Assembly (NCBI RefSeq): GCF_007743815.1
Contig: NZ_CP036265.1
Location: 2,746,823-2,810,822 of the forward strand
Length of the DNA: 64,000 nt
Origin: Alienimonas californiensis
Lineage (GTDB): Bacteria > Planctomycetota > Planctomycetia > Planctomycetales > Planctomycetaceae
Reading direction: 5' to 3'
A program made the translations under genes and the position numbers. This document shows positions 43,641-52,830 of this stretch, piece after piece. Each line of letters opens with the position of its first letter. The first letter of the stretch is position 1. The notes under the pieces were generated by a model. The model was given only the letters and a program-made list of their open reading frames with translations, was not told the origin of the DNA and ran no database searches.

Positions 43641-45054
43641 CCCCGCCGAATCCTACGACGTCCTCATCATCGGCGCCGGCCTCTCAGGCCTCGCCGCCGG
43701 CATTCGGCTGGCGCATTACGAAAAGCGGGTGGCGATCCTCGAGCGTCACACGACCATCGGCGGGCTGAACAGCTTTTATCAGCTCCGCGGGCGTCGGCAC
43801 GACGTGGGGCTGCATGCGGTCACGAACTTTCGGCCGCCGACGCTCAAACCGCTGGGGCCGCTGGCGAAACTCCTGCGGCAGCTCCGCATCTCTTGGGACG
43901 AGTTCGACCTCGCCCCGCAGTGCGGCAGCCGGGTGACGATGCCGGGGGCCAGCCTGCGGTTTACGAACGACTTCGCCGGGCTGCAAGGCGACGTCGCGGA
44001 ACAGTTCCCGGGCCAGATCGACGGCTTCAACCGGCTCGACGCCGCCTCGATGGACGCGGACACCTTCGACGAGTCCCCTGGCTTTCAGCCCAGCCGGGAG
44101 CGGGTGCGGGAGTTCATCACCGATCCGCTGCTGGAAGACCTGCTGTTCGCCCCGGTCCTGTTCTACGGCAGCCCGACCCCGCACGACTGCGACTGGCGGC
44201 AGTTCGCGATCCTCTGGCGGGCGCTGTATCGGGAAGGCTTCGGCCGGCCGTTCGACGGGGTGAAGCCGATCCTCAAGACGCTCGTCCGCCGCTATAAGGC
44301 CCTCGGCGGGGATCTGTGGCTACGGCACGGGGTGAAAGCGATCCGTTCTTCCAACGGAACCATTTTGGGCGTGACGTTGGACGACGGGACGGAGATCGAC
44401 GCCCCCCACGTCCTCTCCTCCGCCGGCCTGCCGCAAACGGCGGACTTGGCCGGCGACGCCGCCGAACTGCCGCGCGATCCGGGGCCGCTCTCGTTTGTGG
44501 AAAGCATCAGCGTCCTCGACCGCCCCGCGGCCGAACTGGGCTACGACGACACCGTCACCTTTTATTCCACCCGCGACCCCCGGGCCGGCGATCGCTTTCG
44601 CTACGCTAATTCCGAGGAACCCTGCGATCTGACCAGCGGCATCGCCTGTTCGCCGGATAACTATCAATACGACGCCCCCCACGAGGAAGGCTGCCTGCGG
44701 CTGACCGTGTTGGCGAACCCGCAGTATTGGGCGGGGCTGGAGCCGGACGCGTATCAAGCCGAAAAGGCCCGCTGGCACGCCGCGGCGCTGGACGCCGGGC
44801 GGGACTTCGGCGTGCTGCCGGACCTGACCGGCGCTCAGGCGTCGCACGTGCTGGATACGGACGTCTTCACCCCGAACACCATCACCCGCTTCACCGGGCA
44901 TCCGAACGGGGCGGTGTACGGCTCCGCGACGAAGCTGCGCGACGGGCGGACCGGGTTGGAGGGGCTGCACGTCATCGGGACGGACCAGGGTTATCTCGGG
45001 ATCGTGGGGGCGATGTTGTCCGGCGTTTCGATCGCCAACCGGCTGCTGACCTGA
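43633..45054 (+). CDS. Phytoene-desaturase-like NAD(P)/FAD-dependent oxidoreductase
   Basis: A 473-residue flavoprotein of the CrtI/CrtISO superfamily starting at GTG 43633. The FAD motif IIGAGLSGLAAG lies at residues 12-23 with AILERHTTIGGLNSF next. The C-terminus carries GLHVIGTDQGYLGIVGAMLSGV, the FAD-closing motif. It overlaps the small membrane protein gene and shares an operon with ketosynthase and ACP, so its natural substrate may be an ACP-bound acyl chain. It is a distant paralogue of the protein at 106-1539. Desaturases of this class occur next to FabF/ACP/FabZ genes in anammox planctomycetes, where they were proposed to act in ladderane lipid synthesis. Confidence 0.87.
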   Translation: MASPAESYDVLIIGAGLSGLAAGIRLAHYEKRVAILERHTTIGGLNSFYQLRGRRHDVGLHAVTNFRPPTLKPLGPLAKLLRQLRISWDEFDLAPQCGSRVTMPGASLRFTNDFAGLQGDVAEQFPGQIDGFNRLDAASMDADTFDESPGFQPSRERVREFITDPLLEDLLFAPVLFYGSPTPHDCDWRQFAILWRALYREGFGRPFDGVKPILKTLVRRYKALGGDLWLRHGVKAIRSSNGTILGVTLDDGTEIDAPHVLSSAGLPQTADLAGDAAELPRDPGPLSFVESISVLDRPAAELGYDDTVTFYSTRDPRAGDRFRYANSEEPCDLTSGIACSPDNYQYDAPHEEGCLRLTVLANPQYWAGLEPDAYQAEKARWHAAALDAGRDFGVLPDLTGAQASHVLDTDVFTPNTITRFTGHPNGAVYGSATKLRDGRTGLEGLHVIGTDQGYLGIVGAMLSGVSIANRLLT

Positions 45055-45130
45055 CCCGCTCGACACCGGGGTTCCGCTCAGTCTAAGGTCCGCTCGCCCC
45101 ACGTTTTACTGCGCACCCCGTCGACCGTTT

Positions 45131-46078
45131 ATGAAGATTCTCGTTACCGGCGGAGCCGGGTTTATCGGGTCGCACATCGTGGACGGCCTGTTGGAAGCAG
45201 GCCATTCGCCCATCGTCTTGGACGATCTGAGCAGCGGATCGCGGGATAATCTGCCGGAGGACGTGCCGCTGTACGTCGCCGACATCCGCGACGCCGCCGC
45301 GGTCCGTAAGGTGTTCGCGGAGGAGTCGCCGGACCGCGTCTGCCATCAGGCGGCCCAGATGAGCGTCTCCCGCAGCGTGCGGGAGCCGGTGTTCGACGCG
45401 GAGACGAACGTGATCGGCCTGCTCAACGTCTGCGAGGCGGCCCGCGGGGCCGGCGTCGACCGAATCACCTTCGCCAGCAGCGGCGGGGCGTTGTACGGCG
45501 ACGTGACGGAGCCGGCCGGCGAGGAGCACGCCCTGCTGCCGATCGCTCCCTACGGCATCACCAAGAAGGTGGGCGAGGATTATCTGCGGTTCTACGCCCT
45601 GCAATACGGCCTCACGACCGTCGCCCTGCGGTACGGCAACGTCTACGGCCCCCGCCAGAACCCGCACGGCGAGGCCGGCGTGGTCGCCATCTTCGCCAGG
45701 AACCTGCTGTCCGGGCAGCCGATCACGATTAACGGCGACGGGAAATACGTCCGCGACTACGTCCATGTCGCCGACGTGGCCGCGGTGAACGTCGCGGCGC
45801 TGCTCGGCGAGGCGCCGCGGGGCTTCAGCGCCTTTAACGTCGGCACCGCCGTGGGCACGGACGTGAACCAACTGGCCGACGCCGTGATCGCCGGGGTGAA
45901 GGCGACGCGGCCGGGGGCGAATCTGCCGACCCCCGTGCACGGGCCGCCCCGCGACGGCGACCTGCGCAGCAGCATCGTCTCGCCGGCGAAGGCGACGGCG
46001 GAACTCGACTGGGAACCGCGCGTGACGATGGCGGACGGCATCGCCGAGACCGTCGCCTGGTTCGCCGAGAACGGCTGA
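45131..46078 (+). CDS. UDP-glucose 4-epimerase-like extended SDR
   Basis: A 315-residue NAD-dependent epimerase. It shows [50 protein letters not shown], the catalytic Ser region FASSGGALYGD and YGITKKVGEDYL (Tyr-x-x-x-Lys). The NVYGPRQNPHGEAGVVAIF block is typical of GalE/WbpP-like enzymes. It is separate from the FAD oxidoreductase by 76 nt and may or may not share its transcript. It is clearly different from the epimerase at 20110. Confidence 0.88.
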   Translation: MKILVTGGAGFIGSHIVDGLLEAGHSPIVLDDLSSGSRDNLPEDVPLYVADIRDAAAVRKVFAEESPDRVCHQAAQMSVSRSVREPVFDAETNVIGLLNVCEAARGAGVDRITFASSGGALYGDVTEPAGEEHALLPIAPYGITKKVGEDYLRFYALQYGLTTVALRYGNVYGPRQNPHGEAGVVAIFARNLLSGQPITINGDGKYVRDYVHVADVAAVNVAALLGEAPRGFSAFNVGTAVGTDVNQLADAVIAGVKATRPGANLPTPVHGPPRDGDLRSSIVSPAKATAELDWEPRVTMADGIAETVAWFAENG

Positions 46079-46121
46079 GGACGCGTCCCGGCCGCCCCGC
46101 GACCTGCGGCCCTGCTCGTCG

Positions 46122-46652
46122 CTACTGGTCCAGGCTGGGCCAAGCTCCGGTGTTGCTGCACGATTCGCGGCTGACGTCGGACGCCGGGAACTCCTCATCG
46201 AAGCGCTCTTCGAACACGGCCTGCGGGAGGTAGCACATTTCCTCGCAGAAGAATTCGCACAGGGCGTTCTCCGGCACGCGGTCGACCGCCTCGTAGAAGG
46301 CCTGTCCGCAGGCGACGATGAAACCGCGGCAGTACAGGAAGCCGTCGTCGGAGCCGTCGGTCGCCTCGTGCACCTCCTCGCGGTCGATGTCGTAGAGCTT
46401 CTGTTCGAGGATGCGGTCGAACGCGATCAGCTCCTCCCGGGAAAGGCTGGCCAAATCGTCTTGGAGGGCCTCGACGAAGACGTCCTCTTCCGGGATGGCG
46501 CCGAGATTGTGCTCGTCGAAGTAACGCTGCACGAAGGCGTCCCGCTTCGCCTCGTCGCCGATCGCCGCTTCCAATTCCGTGCGAAACGCCGCGTTCGCCG
46601 GAGAGGCGTCCCAAGCGACGTCGATCATCTGCCAGAAGCGAATTTCGTCCAT
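46122..46652 (-). CDS. DUF4240 family protein
   Basis: A 176-residue acidic protein beginning MDEIRFWQMIDVAWDAS, the typical DUF4240 opening, followed by helices rich in Asp/Glu (EELIAFDRILEQKLYDID) and FLYCRGFIVACGQAFYEAV. Function unknown. The C-terminal tail (SRESCSNTGAWPSLDQ) is unrelated to the domain. Confidence 0.75.
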   Translation of the reverse strand: MDEIRFWQMIDVAWDASPANAAFRTELEAAIGDEAKRDAFVQRYFDEHNLGAIPEEDVFVEALQDDLASLSREELIAFDRILEQKLYDIDREEVHEATDGSDDGFLYCRGFIVACGQAFYEAVDRVPENALCEFFCEEMCYLPQAVFEERFDEEFPASDVSRESCSNTGAWPSLDQ

Positions 46653-46680
46653 CGGTGCGGCTTTCGGGGGGAGCGGGGCG

Positions 46681-47541
46681 TCAGCCGAAAATGTACCCTT
46701 CGCGGCCGTAACGCACGTCGTCGCGGACCGACGCCAAATCGGCCGCCCGGACCGCGGCGAGGCCGCCGACGGCGCACAGCACGGCGTCCAGGGCGTCGCC
46801 GCCCGGGTCGGTCAGCATGACGCGGCGGCGGTGGCGGCTGATTTCGCAGCGGTCCTCCAGCCAGCGGGCAATTTGCTGCCGGTTGCGCAGTCGGAACCGC
46901 TCCAGCCGGCCGCCCGCGGGTTGCTTGTAGTTCCGGTGGGGGAGGCCGTGCCGCTTCAACACGCTGGCGGGGCAACTCTCCACCACGACCCGCCGCGCCG
47001 TCGGGAGCGACGGCCAGTCGAACGGCAGCACGCAGACTCCGGCGTCCGCCCGCAGCGGGGCGACGACGTCCCGCATCGCGTGGAACGTCTGGTAGATGAT
47101 GCGGTAGTGGGTGCAGTCGAAGGGGGTCTTCGCCTCGAGGTCGGTGCGGCGGCGGGGGTGCATCGTCCCGCAGCGAGTCCGCGCCCGCTCCACGCAGTGC
47201 AGGCCGAAGGCGTAGGCGTCGCCGCCCCAGGCCCGCACGACCTCCAGCTGTTCGTCCCACCCGCCGTCGTACAACTCGATCGGCAGGCCGAACGGGGCGT
47301 CGACCGCCCACAGGGCGTTCTCGGAGCGGCGGATCCGTTCGACCAGCCATGCCAGCGCCGGGCCGCGGGCGTCGTCGCCGGCGAGCCGACCCAAGGGGGC
47401 GAGGCCAACCAGCCGCGGGAGATGGCCGCCGTCCGGGGCCGCCGCGACCTCCGCCACCCACGCGGTCCGGCCGGCCCGCTTCGCCCCGCTGAAGTCCACC
47501 CCGAAGGCGGTCCGAAACGGCGGTAGGATGGGTCCGTCCAC
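46681..47541 (-). CDS. DUF429 family protein (RNase H-like fold)
   Basis: A protein of about 286 residues starting at GTG 47541. DUF429 features are FGVDFSGAKRAGRTAWVAE at the N-terminus (the first acidic site), WAVDAPFGLPIELYDGG, VVVESCPASVLKRHGL, and the late PGGDALDAVLCAVGGLAA with acidic positions of an RNase H-like/ATPase-like fold. The biochemical role is unknown. It is divergent from the DUF72 gene, with only 57 nt between the starts. Confidence 0.78.
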   Translation of the reverse strand: MDGPILPPFRTAFGVDFSGAKRAGRTAWVAEVAAAPDGGHLPRLVGLAPLGRLAGDDARGPALAWLVERIRRSENALWAVDAPFGLPIELYDGGWDEQLEVVRAWGGDAYAFGLHCVERARTRCGTMHPRRRTDLEAKTPFDCTHYRIIYQTFHAMRDVVAPLRADAGVCVLPFDWPSLPTARRVVVESCPASVLKRHGLPHRNYKQPAGGRLERFRLRNRQQIARWLEDRCEISRHRRRVMLTDPGGDALDAVLCAVGGLAAVRAADLASVRDDVRYGREGYIFG

Positions 47542-47598
47542 GCCCCAGTATCGCGGCGGCCGGGGCGTGGGGAACTGACGTACAGGGGATTCGGCACG

Positions 47599-48423
47599 AT
47601 GCGGTGGCGACTGGGAGCGACGGGCTACTACAACCGCGGCTGGCGGGGGCCGTTCTTCCCGCCGGGACTGCCGCAATCCAAGTGGCTGTCGCACTACGCC
47701 ACGCGGTTCGACGCGATCGAACTGAACACGACCTTCCACGCGGCGCCGACCCCCCAGCGGGTGCGGGACTGGGCGGCGAAGGTGCCGGACGACTTCCGGT
47801 TCAGCCTGAAGGCCCCGCGGGCGGTCACGCACGACGTCGCCCTGAGCAACGCCGCGGACCCGCTGGCGGCCTTTCTGGAGACGGTCGTCGAACTGGGGCC
47901 GAAGCTGGGCGTGGTGCTGCTCCAGTTCGGTCCGCACCACGGCGTGAACGAGTTGCCGGCGCTGGAGCGGTTGCTCGCCGGGTTGCCGAAGCGATTCGGC
48001 GACGGGGGGCGGTTCGCCGTTGAGTTCCGCGACGCCTCCTGGCTCGCCCCGCCCACCTACCGCGCTCTGCGGGCGCACGGGGCGGCGTTGGTCGCCGCGG
48101 ACCTGGAGGACCTGCCCGCGGCGGCGGGGATCGTGCCGACGGCGGATTTCCTGTACGTCCGGCTGCTCGGCAAGCACGGACGGTTCGAGTCGGACGACCA
48201 CGAACTGTTCGACCCCACCCCGCGGCTGACGTGGTGGCGGGACCGGCTGCGGCGGGCGATCGCCTCCGGCCGGTTCGGCCCGGACGGACCGGCGGAGGCG
48301 TGGGTCCTCAGCAACAACGATTTCGCCGGGCACGCCCCCGCGACGCTGCGGCGGATCGCCGGCCTGTTGGACGCGCCGCTGCCGGGGGACGAGGTGAAGG
48401 CACAGGCGGATCTCTTCGACTGA
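47599..48423 (+). CDS. DUF72 (YecE-like) family protein
   Basis: A 274-residue TIM-barrel-like protein: WRLGATGYYNRGWRGPFFP, FDAIELNTTFHAAPTPQRVRDW, DFRFSLKAPRAVTHD, LGVVLLQFGPHHGVN, FAVEFRDASWL and VLSNNDFAGHAPATLRRI. These are the conserved strands of DUF72/YecE. Molecular function remains undetermined. It probably shares a divergent promoter with the DUF429 gene. Confidence 0.85.
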   Translation: MRWRLGATGYYNRGWRGPFFPPGLPQSKWLSHYATRFDAIELNTTFHAAPTPQRVRDWAAKVPDDFRFSLKAPRAVTHDVALSNAADPLAAFLETVVELGPKLGVVLLQFGPHHGVNELPALERLLAGLPKRFGDGGRFAVEFRDASWLAPPTYRALRAHGAALVAADLEDLPAAAGIVPTADFLYVRLLGKHGRFESDDHELFDPTPRLTWWRDRLRRAIASGRFGPDGPAEAWVLSNNDFAGHAPATLRRIAGLLDAPLPGDEVKAQADLFD

Positions 48424-48538
48424 ACGCCGCCCGGCGGTCGAACGCCCGGGTTCCGCCCGCGCGCCAAGGGTGAGGATTGCAGGGTCGCTGACCGATGTAG
48501 GGGAGAACGACCACCGTTTGTTCCACCGGATCGCCGCC

Positions 48539-49489
48539 GTGTTGCGCCCCGCTCGCCGTTTCCTGATCGCCGCCGCGGCGATCTGCGCCGTCTCCTCCTC
48601 CCTGCCCGCAGCGCGTGCGCAGGGCGTGGTGCCGGGCAGCGGCACGCTGCTGACCCGGGCCCTCGACGATTTCGAGGCCGAGGACTGGACCTGGATTCCC
48701 AACGGCCCCAAGTCGTCCAACGAGGACGACAACCAGCGCCGCCTGCCCGCGGGCGGCAGCTCGAACGGCTTTTGGTCGGAATCCATGAAGCGGGGCATGC
48801 CGGACCATATCCTCCGCATCCCCACCCCCCCGGGCGGCCTGGCGGGCAGCAAGGGGAGCCTGTTGATCTGCACGCTCAACAGCGGCATCCCCGGCCGCAC
48901 CAGCTACGAGCCGATGCAGGACGACCTGATCCTGAACTGCTCCCAGAAGGTCGGGCAGATTCCGGTCAGCCGCTCCCCCAACTTCACCGTCCGCGTCTGG
49001 ATGCCGGCGTGGGAAGACTGGAGCTCCTATAAGGGCAGCCACTTCGGCATCCGCGGCGCCTGCCGGACCACCACCACGGAGCAGAAGGGGAAGTTCATCT
49101 TCACCCGCAGCGTCCAGACCACCGAGCCCTACTGGCCCGGCATGTTCATCCAGTTCATGCCCCGCGGCATGGACGAAAAAAGCGGGCCCTGCGCCGCCTG
49201 GATTATCCGCGGCAACAATCAGGGCAACGATTATCGCGGGCCGGTCATCAATAAGCCGGGCTGGTGGACCGTCGGCATGAGCTACACCCCGGACGGCCGC
49301 GTCCACTACTACCTCTCCGAGGGCGTGGACGAACTGACCGTCGCCGACCACGTCGGCAGCGCCCTGCCCTACGGCTTCCAGGCCGAGCAGTTCGTCACCC
49401 TGTTCTTCAACTCCCTCAGCAAGAACAACGGCGTCGAATGGGGCACCCCGATCGTCGTGGACGACCCGAAGGTCTATTCGCTGTATTGA
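48539..49489 (+). CDS. Secreted hypothetical protein
   Basis: A protein of about 316 residues. GTG 48539 gives a clean signal peptide (RRFLIAAAAICAVSSSLPAARAQG); GTG 48470 would add 23 residues before it. The mature part looks like a single beta-rich domain: ALDDFEAEDWTWIPNGPKSSNED, FTVRVWMPAWEDWSSYKGSHFGIRG, PGWWTVGMSYTPDGRVHYYLSEG and FFNSLSKNNGVEWGTPIVVDD. This resembles a concanavalin-like/laminin-G-like sandwich by pattern. No catalytic residues were recognised. It ends before the inverted repeat at 49509. Confidence 0.65.
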   Translation: MLRPARRFLIAAAAICAVSSSLPAARAQGVVPGSGTLLTRALDDFEAEDWTWIPNGPKSSNEDDNQRRLPAGGSSNGFWSESMKRGMPDHILRIPTPPGGLAGSKGSLLICTLNSGIPGRTSYEPMQDDLILNCSQKVGQIPVSRSPNFTVRVWMPAWEDWSSYKGSHFGIRGACRTTTTEQKGKFIFTRSVQTTEPYWPGMFIQFMPRGMDEKSGPCAAWIIRGNNQGNDYRGPVINKPGWWTVGMSYTPDGRVHYYLSEGVDELTVADHVGSALPYGFQAEQFVTLFFNSLSKNNGVEWGTPIVVDDPKVYSLY

Positions 49490-49508
49490 TCCGCGGAGCG
49501 GACTCTCG

Positions 49509-49584
49509 ACCAACCCGAAGCGTCAGCGAGAGCGTTCCGCCCCTCGACTGCGAGCCGCAGCCCTCGCTGACGCTTCGGGTTGGT
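49509..49584. repeat. Perfect intergenic inverted repeat (CCCGAAGCGTCAGCGAG family)
   Basis: Left arm 49509-49530 (ACCAACCCGAAGCGTCAGCG...) and right arm 49563-49584 are exact 22-nt reverse complements around a 32-nt loop. It is placed between convergent genes. Confidence 0.82.
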
Positions 49585-49612
49585 GTCTTCAGCGATTCGC
49601 TTGAAACTCAGT

Positions 49613-50092
49613 TCAGCCGCGATCGGGGGACGACTCCCCCGGTCGCGGCTGCGTTTCGTCGAGGCGGTTCGGTTCGACGACGACCACGTCCGGCCGCCGC
49701 TGCGGCGGGACGAACGAGGCCACGGACATCGTCACACGCCCCTTGAAATAGGCCGCGGCGCCCCGTTTGATCTGCCGACGCAGCCCCGGGATCAGCAGGC
49801 TGAAGCCGGCGACGTCCGTCATCAGCCCCGGGGTGAGCAGGAAGGCTCCGGCGACGAGGATGAGCACGCCGTCGATCGCCGCGTCGGCGGGCATCCGCCC
49901 GGCGGCGGCGTCCGCCCGGAAGCGGCGGAGCGTCGCCGCCCCCTGATATTTCGCCAGTGCCGCCCCGGTCAGCCCAGTGAGCACGATCAACGCGATTTCC
50001 GGCCAGAAGCCGATATAGCCCGCCAGCCAATAGAGCAGCGCCAGCTCCGCGGCGGGAACCAGGACGAACAGCAGAGCGAGGCGGGCGAGCAT
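49613..50092 (-). CDS. FxsA family membrane protein
   Basis: A 159-residue protein with the FxsA architecture: LALLFVLVPAAELALLYWLAGYIGFWPEIALIVLTGLTGA (helices 1-2), the ARMATVRRF-like KYQGAATLRRFRAD, GVLILVAGAFLLTPGLMTDVAGFSLLIP (helices 3-4) and a charged tail. FxsA in E. coli affects F-plasmid exclusion of phage T7. The last codons and stop lie in a hairpin (AGCCGCGATCGGGGGA / TCCCCCGGTCGCGGCT, 49615-49650), probably a terminator built into the coding end. Confidence 0.88.
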   Translation of the reverse strand: MLARLALLFVLVPAAELALLYWLAGYIGFWPEIALIVLTGLTGAALAKYQGAATLRRFRADAAAGRMPADAAIDGVLILVAGAFLLTPGLMTDVAGFSLLIPGLRRQIKRGAAAYFKGRVTMSVASFVPPQRRPDVVVVEPNRLDETQPRPGESSPDRG

Positions 50093-50112
50093 CGGGCGAT
50101 CGACTGAGCGAC

Positions 50113-52830
50113 TTAGTTTTCCATCCCGGAGCCGAGATCGTCGGTCTGGTCGCGGCCGCCGACGTGCTCCAGCATGAAGCCGGCGAGGGCGGTCCAGCCG
50201 GTTTGATGACTGGTCCCGCAACCGCGGCCGTTGTCGCCGTCGAAGTACTCGTAAAACAGGATCAGATCCTGCCAAGCCGGGTCCTCCGCGTAGCGGACGT
50301 CCTCGCCGTGACAGGGGCGGCGGCCGTTCTCGTCCGGTTGGAAGAGGGAGATGAGCCGGCGTTCAAGTTCCTGGGCGACTTCGGCGAGCGTCATCATCGT
50401 GCCGCTGCCGGTGGGGCATTCGATCTGGAACTCGTCCCCGTAATAGCGGTGGAAGCGCTGGAGGGCCTCGATCAGCAGGAAGTTCAGCGGGAACCAGACC
50501 GGCCCCCGCCAATTGCTGTTGCCGCCGAACATCGACGTCCGGCTCTCGGCGGGCGTATAGCGGACCTCGTGGGTGGAGCCGTCGAGTTTGAAGACGTACG
50601 GCTCCTTGTCGTAGATCTTCGACATGCTCCGGACCCCGTAGGGGCTGAGGAACTCCTTTTCGTCGAGGACATAGGCGAGGATGCGCTCCAGCTTCTCCCG
50701 GGTGGGCACGCTGAGCAGTCGCAGGCCGTGCTCGCCCTCGGCGGCGTCCTGCTCCATATAGGCGAGGCCCTCGAGCATCTCCTTACGGTTCTTCAGGAAC
50801 CACCGCATCCGCTTGCGGAAGTTCGGCAGGCGGTCGATCACCGCGTCTTCCAGCACGTCGACGGTAAAGAGCGGAATAATACCGACCATACTGCGGAGCT
50901 TCATCGTGAAGACCCGCTCCCCGCAGATGAGGCGGTCGTAATAAAACCCGTCCTCTTCGTCCCACAGGCCGGAGCCGCCGACGGTGTTCATCGCGTGGCC
51001 GATGGCGATGTAGTGCTCGAAGAACTTGCTGGCGACGTCGGCGTAGACCGGGTCTTCGCTGGCCAGTTCAAAAGCGATCGAGAGCATCGAGGCGCAATAG
51101 AACGCCATCCAGGCGGTGCCGTCGGCCTGCTCCAGGTGCCCGCCCTCGGGCAGGTTCTTGGAGCGGTCGAATACGCCGATATTATCGAGGCCCAGGAACC
51201 CGCCGCCGAACACGTTGCGGCCGGTGGGGTCCTTGCGGTTCACCCACCAGGTGAAGTTCATCAGCAGCTTCTGGAACGCCCGGGCGAGGAACGCGCGGTC
51301 GCGTTTGCCGGGCTCGCCGCTCATCTGATAAACCCGCCAAACGGCCCAGGCGTGGACCGGCGGATTGACGTCGCTGAAGTTCCATTCGTAGGCGGGGATC
51401 TGCCCGTTGGGGTGCATGTACCACTCCCGCAGGAACAGGATCAGTTGATCCCGGGCGAAGAACGGGTCGAGCTTCGCGAACGCCACGCAGTGGAACGCCG
51501 TATCCCAGGCGGCGAACCAGGGGTATTCCCAGGCGTCGGGCATCGTGAGGATGTCGCGGCTGAACAGATGCGTCCATTCGCTGTTCCGCCCGACCTTCCG
51601 CTTTTCCGCGGGCGCCGGTTGGGCCGGGTCGCCTTCCAGCCAGTCTTTGACGACGTAGTAATAAAACTGCTTCGTCCAAATCAGGCCGGCGTCCGCCTGC
51701 CGGCAGATCATGCGATCGCCGGCCTCCATGCCGGTGGGGTACTTGTCGTCGTAAAACTCGTCCGCCTCCGCGCGGCGGCGGTCGAACAACTCGTTGAAGG
51801 CCGGTCCGAAGGGCTCCGCGGGGCTTTCCTGCTCGTTGGAGAGCCGCAGTTCGACGACGGCCTCGCCGCCGCTTTTCACGCGGAGTTTATAGTGGGCGCC
51901 GGCCTTCGTGCCGGAGCGGGCCCGCTTTACGACGCCTTTTTCCGCGTGCACGATCAGGCGGTGGAACGCGTCTTTGCAAAACGGGTCCGGGTTGTCCGCG
52001 TTAAAGAGGGCGGCCCGGTTCGTTTCGTTGTCCGTGAACAGCCAGCGGGGCTTATTGCCCCGCATCCCGGGGCCGGCCCAGAAATTAAACGGCTCCAGGC
52101 TGGCGTGCTCCGTCCGCAGGCAGCCGGCGTTGCGGTCCAGGCGGATGTCCGGCCGCGGCCAGGCGCCCTCCTGACCGTCACGGCCCCAGCTCCAGGTGTT
52201 GCGGAACCAGAGCTGCGGGATGAGGTGCAGCGTATTGAGCGGCCCCTGATTCGTGATCGTCAGCCGAATGAGGATGTCGTTCGGACTGCCTTTGACGTAC
52301 TCGCACAGCACGTCCCAGTGGCCGCGGTCGAAGGCGGAGGTGTCGGTCAGCTCGTATTCCGGCACGTCCCGGCCGCGGCGCCCGTTCTCCTCCAGCAGTT
52401 CCCGGTAGGGGAACGCGGCGTGCGGGTACTTATAGAGCGCCTTGCAGTACGACGCCGTGGGGGTGGCGTCGAGGTAGTAATAACACTCCTTCACGTCCTC
52501 CCCGTGGTTGCCCTCGCGGCCGTCGAGGCCGAACAGGCGCTCCTTGAGGATGCCGTCCTCCCCGTTCCAGAGGGCCACGCTGAAGCAGAGGCGGCATTCG
52601 CGGTCGGTCCAGCCCAGCAGACCGTCCTCCCCCCAGCGATAGGCCCGGCTGCGGGCGTGGTCGTGGGGGAGGTACTTCCAGGCGCTGCTGTCCGCGGAGT
52701 AATCCTCGCGGACGGTGCCCCACTGTCGTTCGGACAGGTAGGGACCCCACCGCTGCCAATTACTGCCGGGAACTCGGGCGACGGCGGCGGAGAGCCGCTG
52801 GCTTTCGACGGTTGTGCCGCTGGGCTGCAT
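50113..52830 (-). CDS. MGH1-like glycoside hydrolase (GH63-type glucosidase)
   Basis: A 905-residue cytoplasmic-looking enzyme (no signal peptide) with an N-terminal beta domain (residues about 1-330) and an (alpha/alpha)6 catalytic barrel (about 340-890). Conserved blocks are WEYPWFAAWDTAFHCVAFAKLDP, IPAYEWNFSDVNPPVHAWAVW, FGGGFLGLDNIGVFDRS, LEQADGTAWMAFY and NSNWRGPVWFPLNFLLIEAL. These match MGH1/GH63-like mannosyl-oligosaccharide glucosidases of bacteria, acting on alpha-glucosides such as glucosylglycerate or glycogen-type oligosaccharides. The substrate is not set by sequence. Its start lies 20 nt upstream of the fxsA start. Confidence 0.88.
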   Translation of the reverse strand: MQPSGTTVESQRLSAAVARVPGSNWQRWGPYLSERQWGTVREDYSADSSAWKYLPHDHARSRAYRWGEDGLLGWTDRECRLCFSVALWNGEDGILKERLFGLDGREGNHGEDVKECYYYLDATPTASYCKALYKYPHAAFPYRELLEENGRRGRDVPEYELTDTSAFDRGHWDVLCEYVKGSPNDILIRLTITNQGPLNTLHLIPQLWFRNTWSWGRDGQEGAWPRPDIRLDRNAGCLRTEHASLEPFNFWAGPGMRGNKPRWLFTDNETNRAALFNADNPDPFCKDAFHRLIVHAEKGVVKRARSGTKAGAHYKLRVKSGGEAVVELRLSNEQESPAEPFGPAFNELFDRRRAEADEFYDDKYPTGMEAGDRMICRQADAGLIWTKQFYYYVVKDWLEGDPAQPAPAEKRKVGRNSEWTHLFSRDILTMPDAWEYPWFAAWDTAFHCVAFAKLDPFFARDQLILFLREWYMHPNGQIPAYEWNFSDVNPPVHAWAVWRVYQMSGEPGKRDRAFLARAFQKLLMNFTWWVNRKDPTGRNVFGGGFLGLDNIGVFDRSKNLPEGGHLEQADGTAWMAFYCASMLSIAFELASEDPVYADVASKFFEHYIAIGHAMNTVGGSGLWDEEDGFYYDRLICGERVFTMKLRSMVGIIPLFTVDVLEDAVIDRLPNFRKRMRWFLKNRKEMLEGLAYMEQDAAEGEHGLRLLSVPTREKLERILAYVLDEKEFLSPYGVRSMSKIYDKEPYVFKLDGSTHEVRYTPAESRTSMFGGNSNWRGPVWFPLNFLLIEALQRFHRYYGDEFQIECPTGSGTMMTLAEVAQELERRLISLFQPDENGRRPCHGEDVRYAEDPAWQDLILFYEYFDGDNGRGCGTSHQTGWTALAGFMLEHVGGRDQTDDLGSGMEN

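Noticed and set aside
20110-46078. The two epimerases as a recent duplication
   Set aside because: Their catalytic contexts differ ([13 protein letters not shown] versus ASSGGALYG/YGITK) and alignments by eye diverge throughout.
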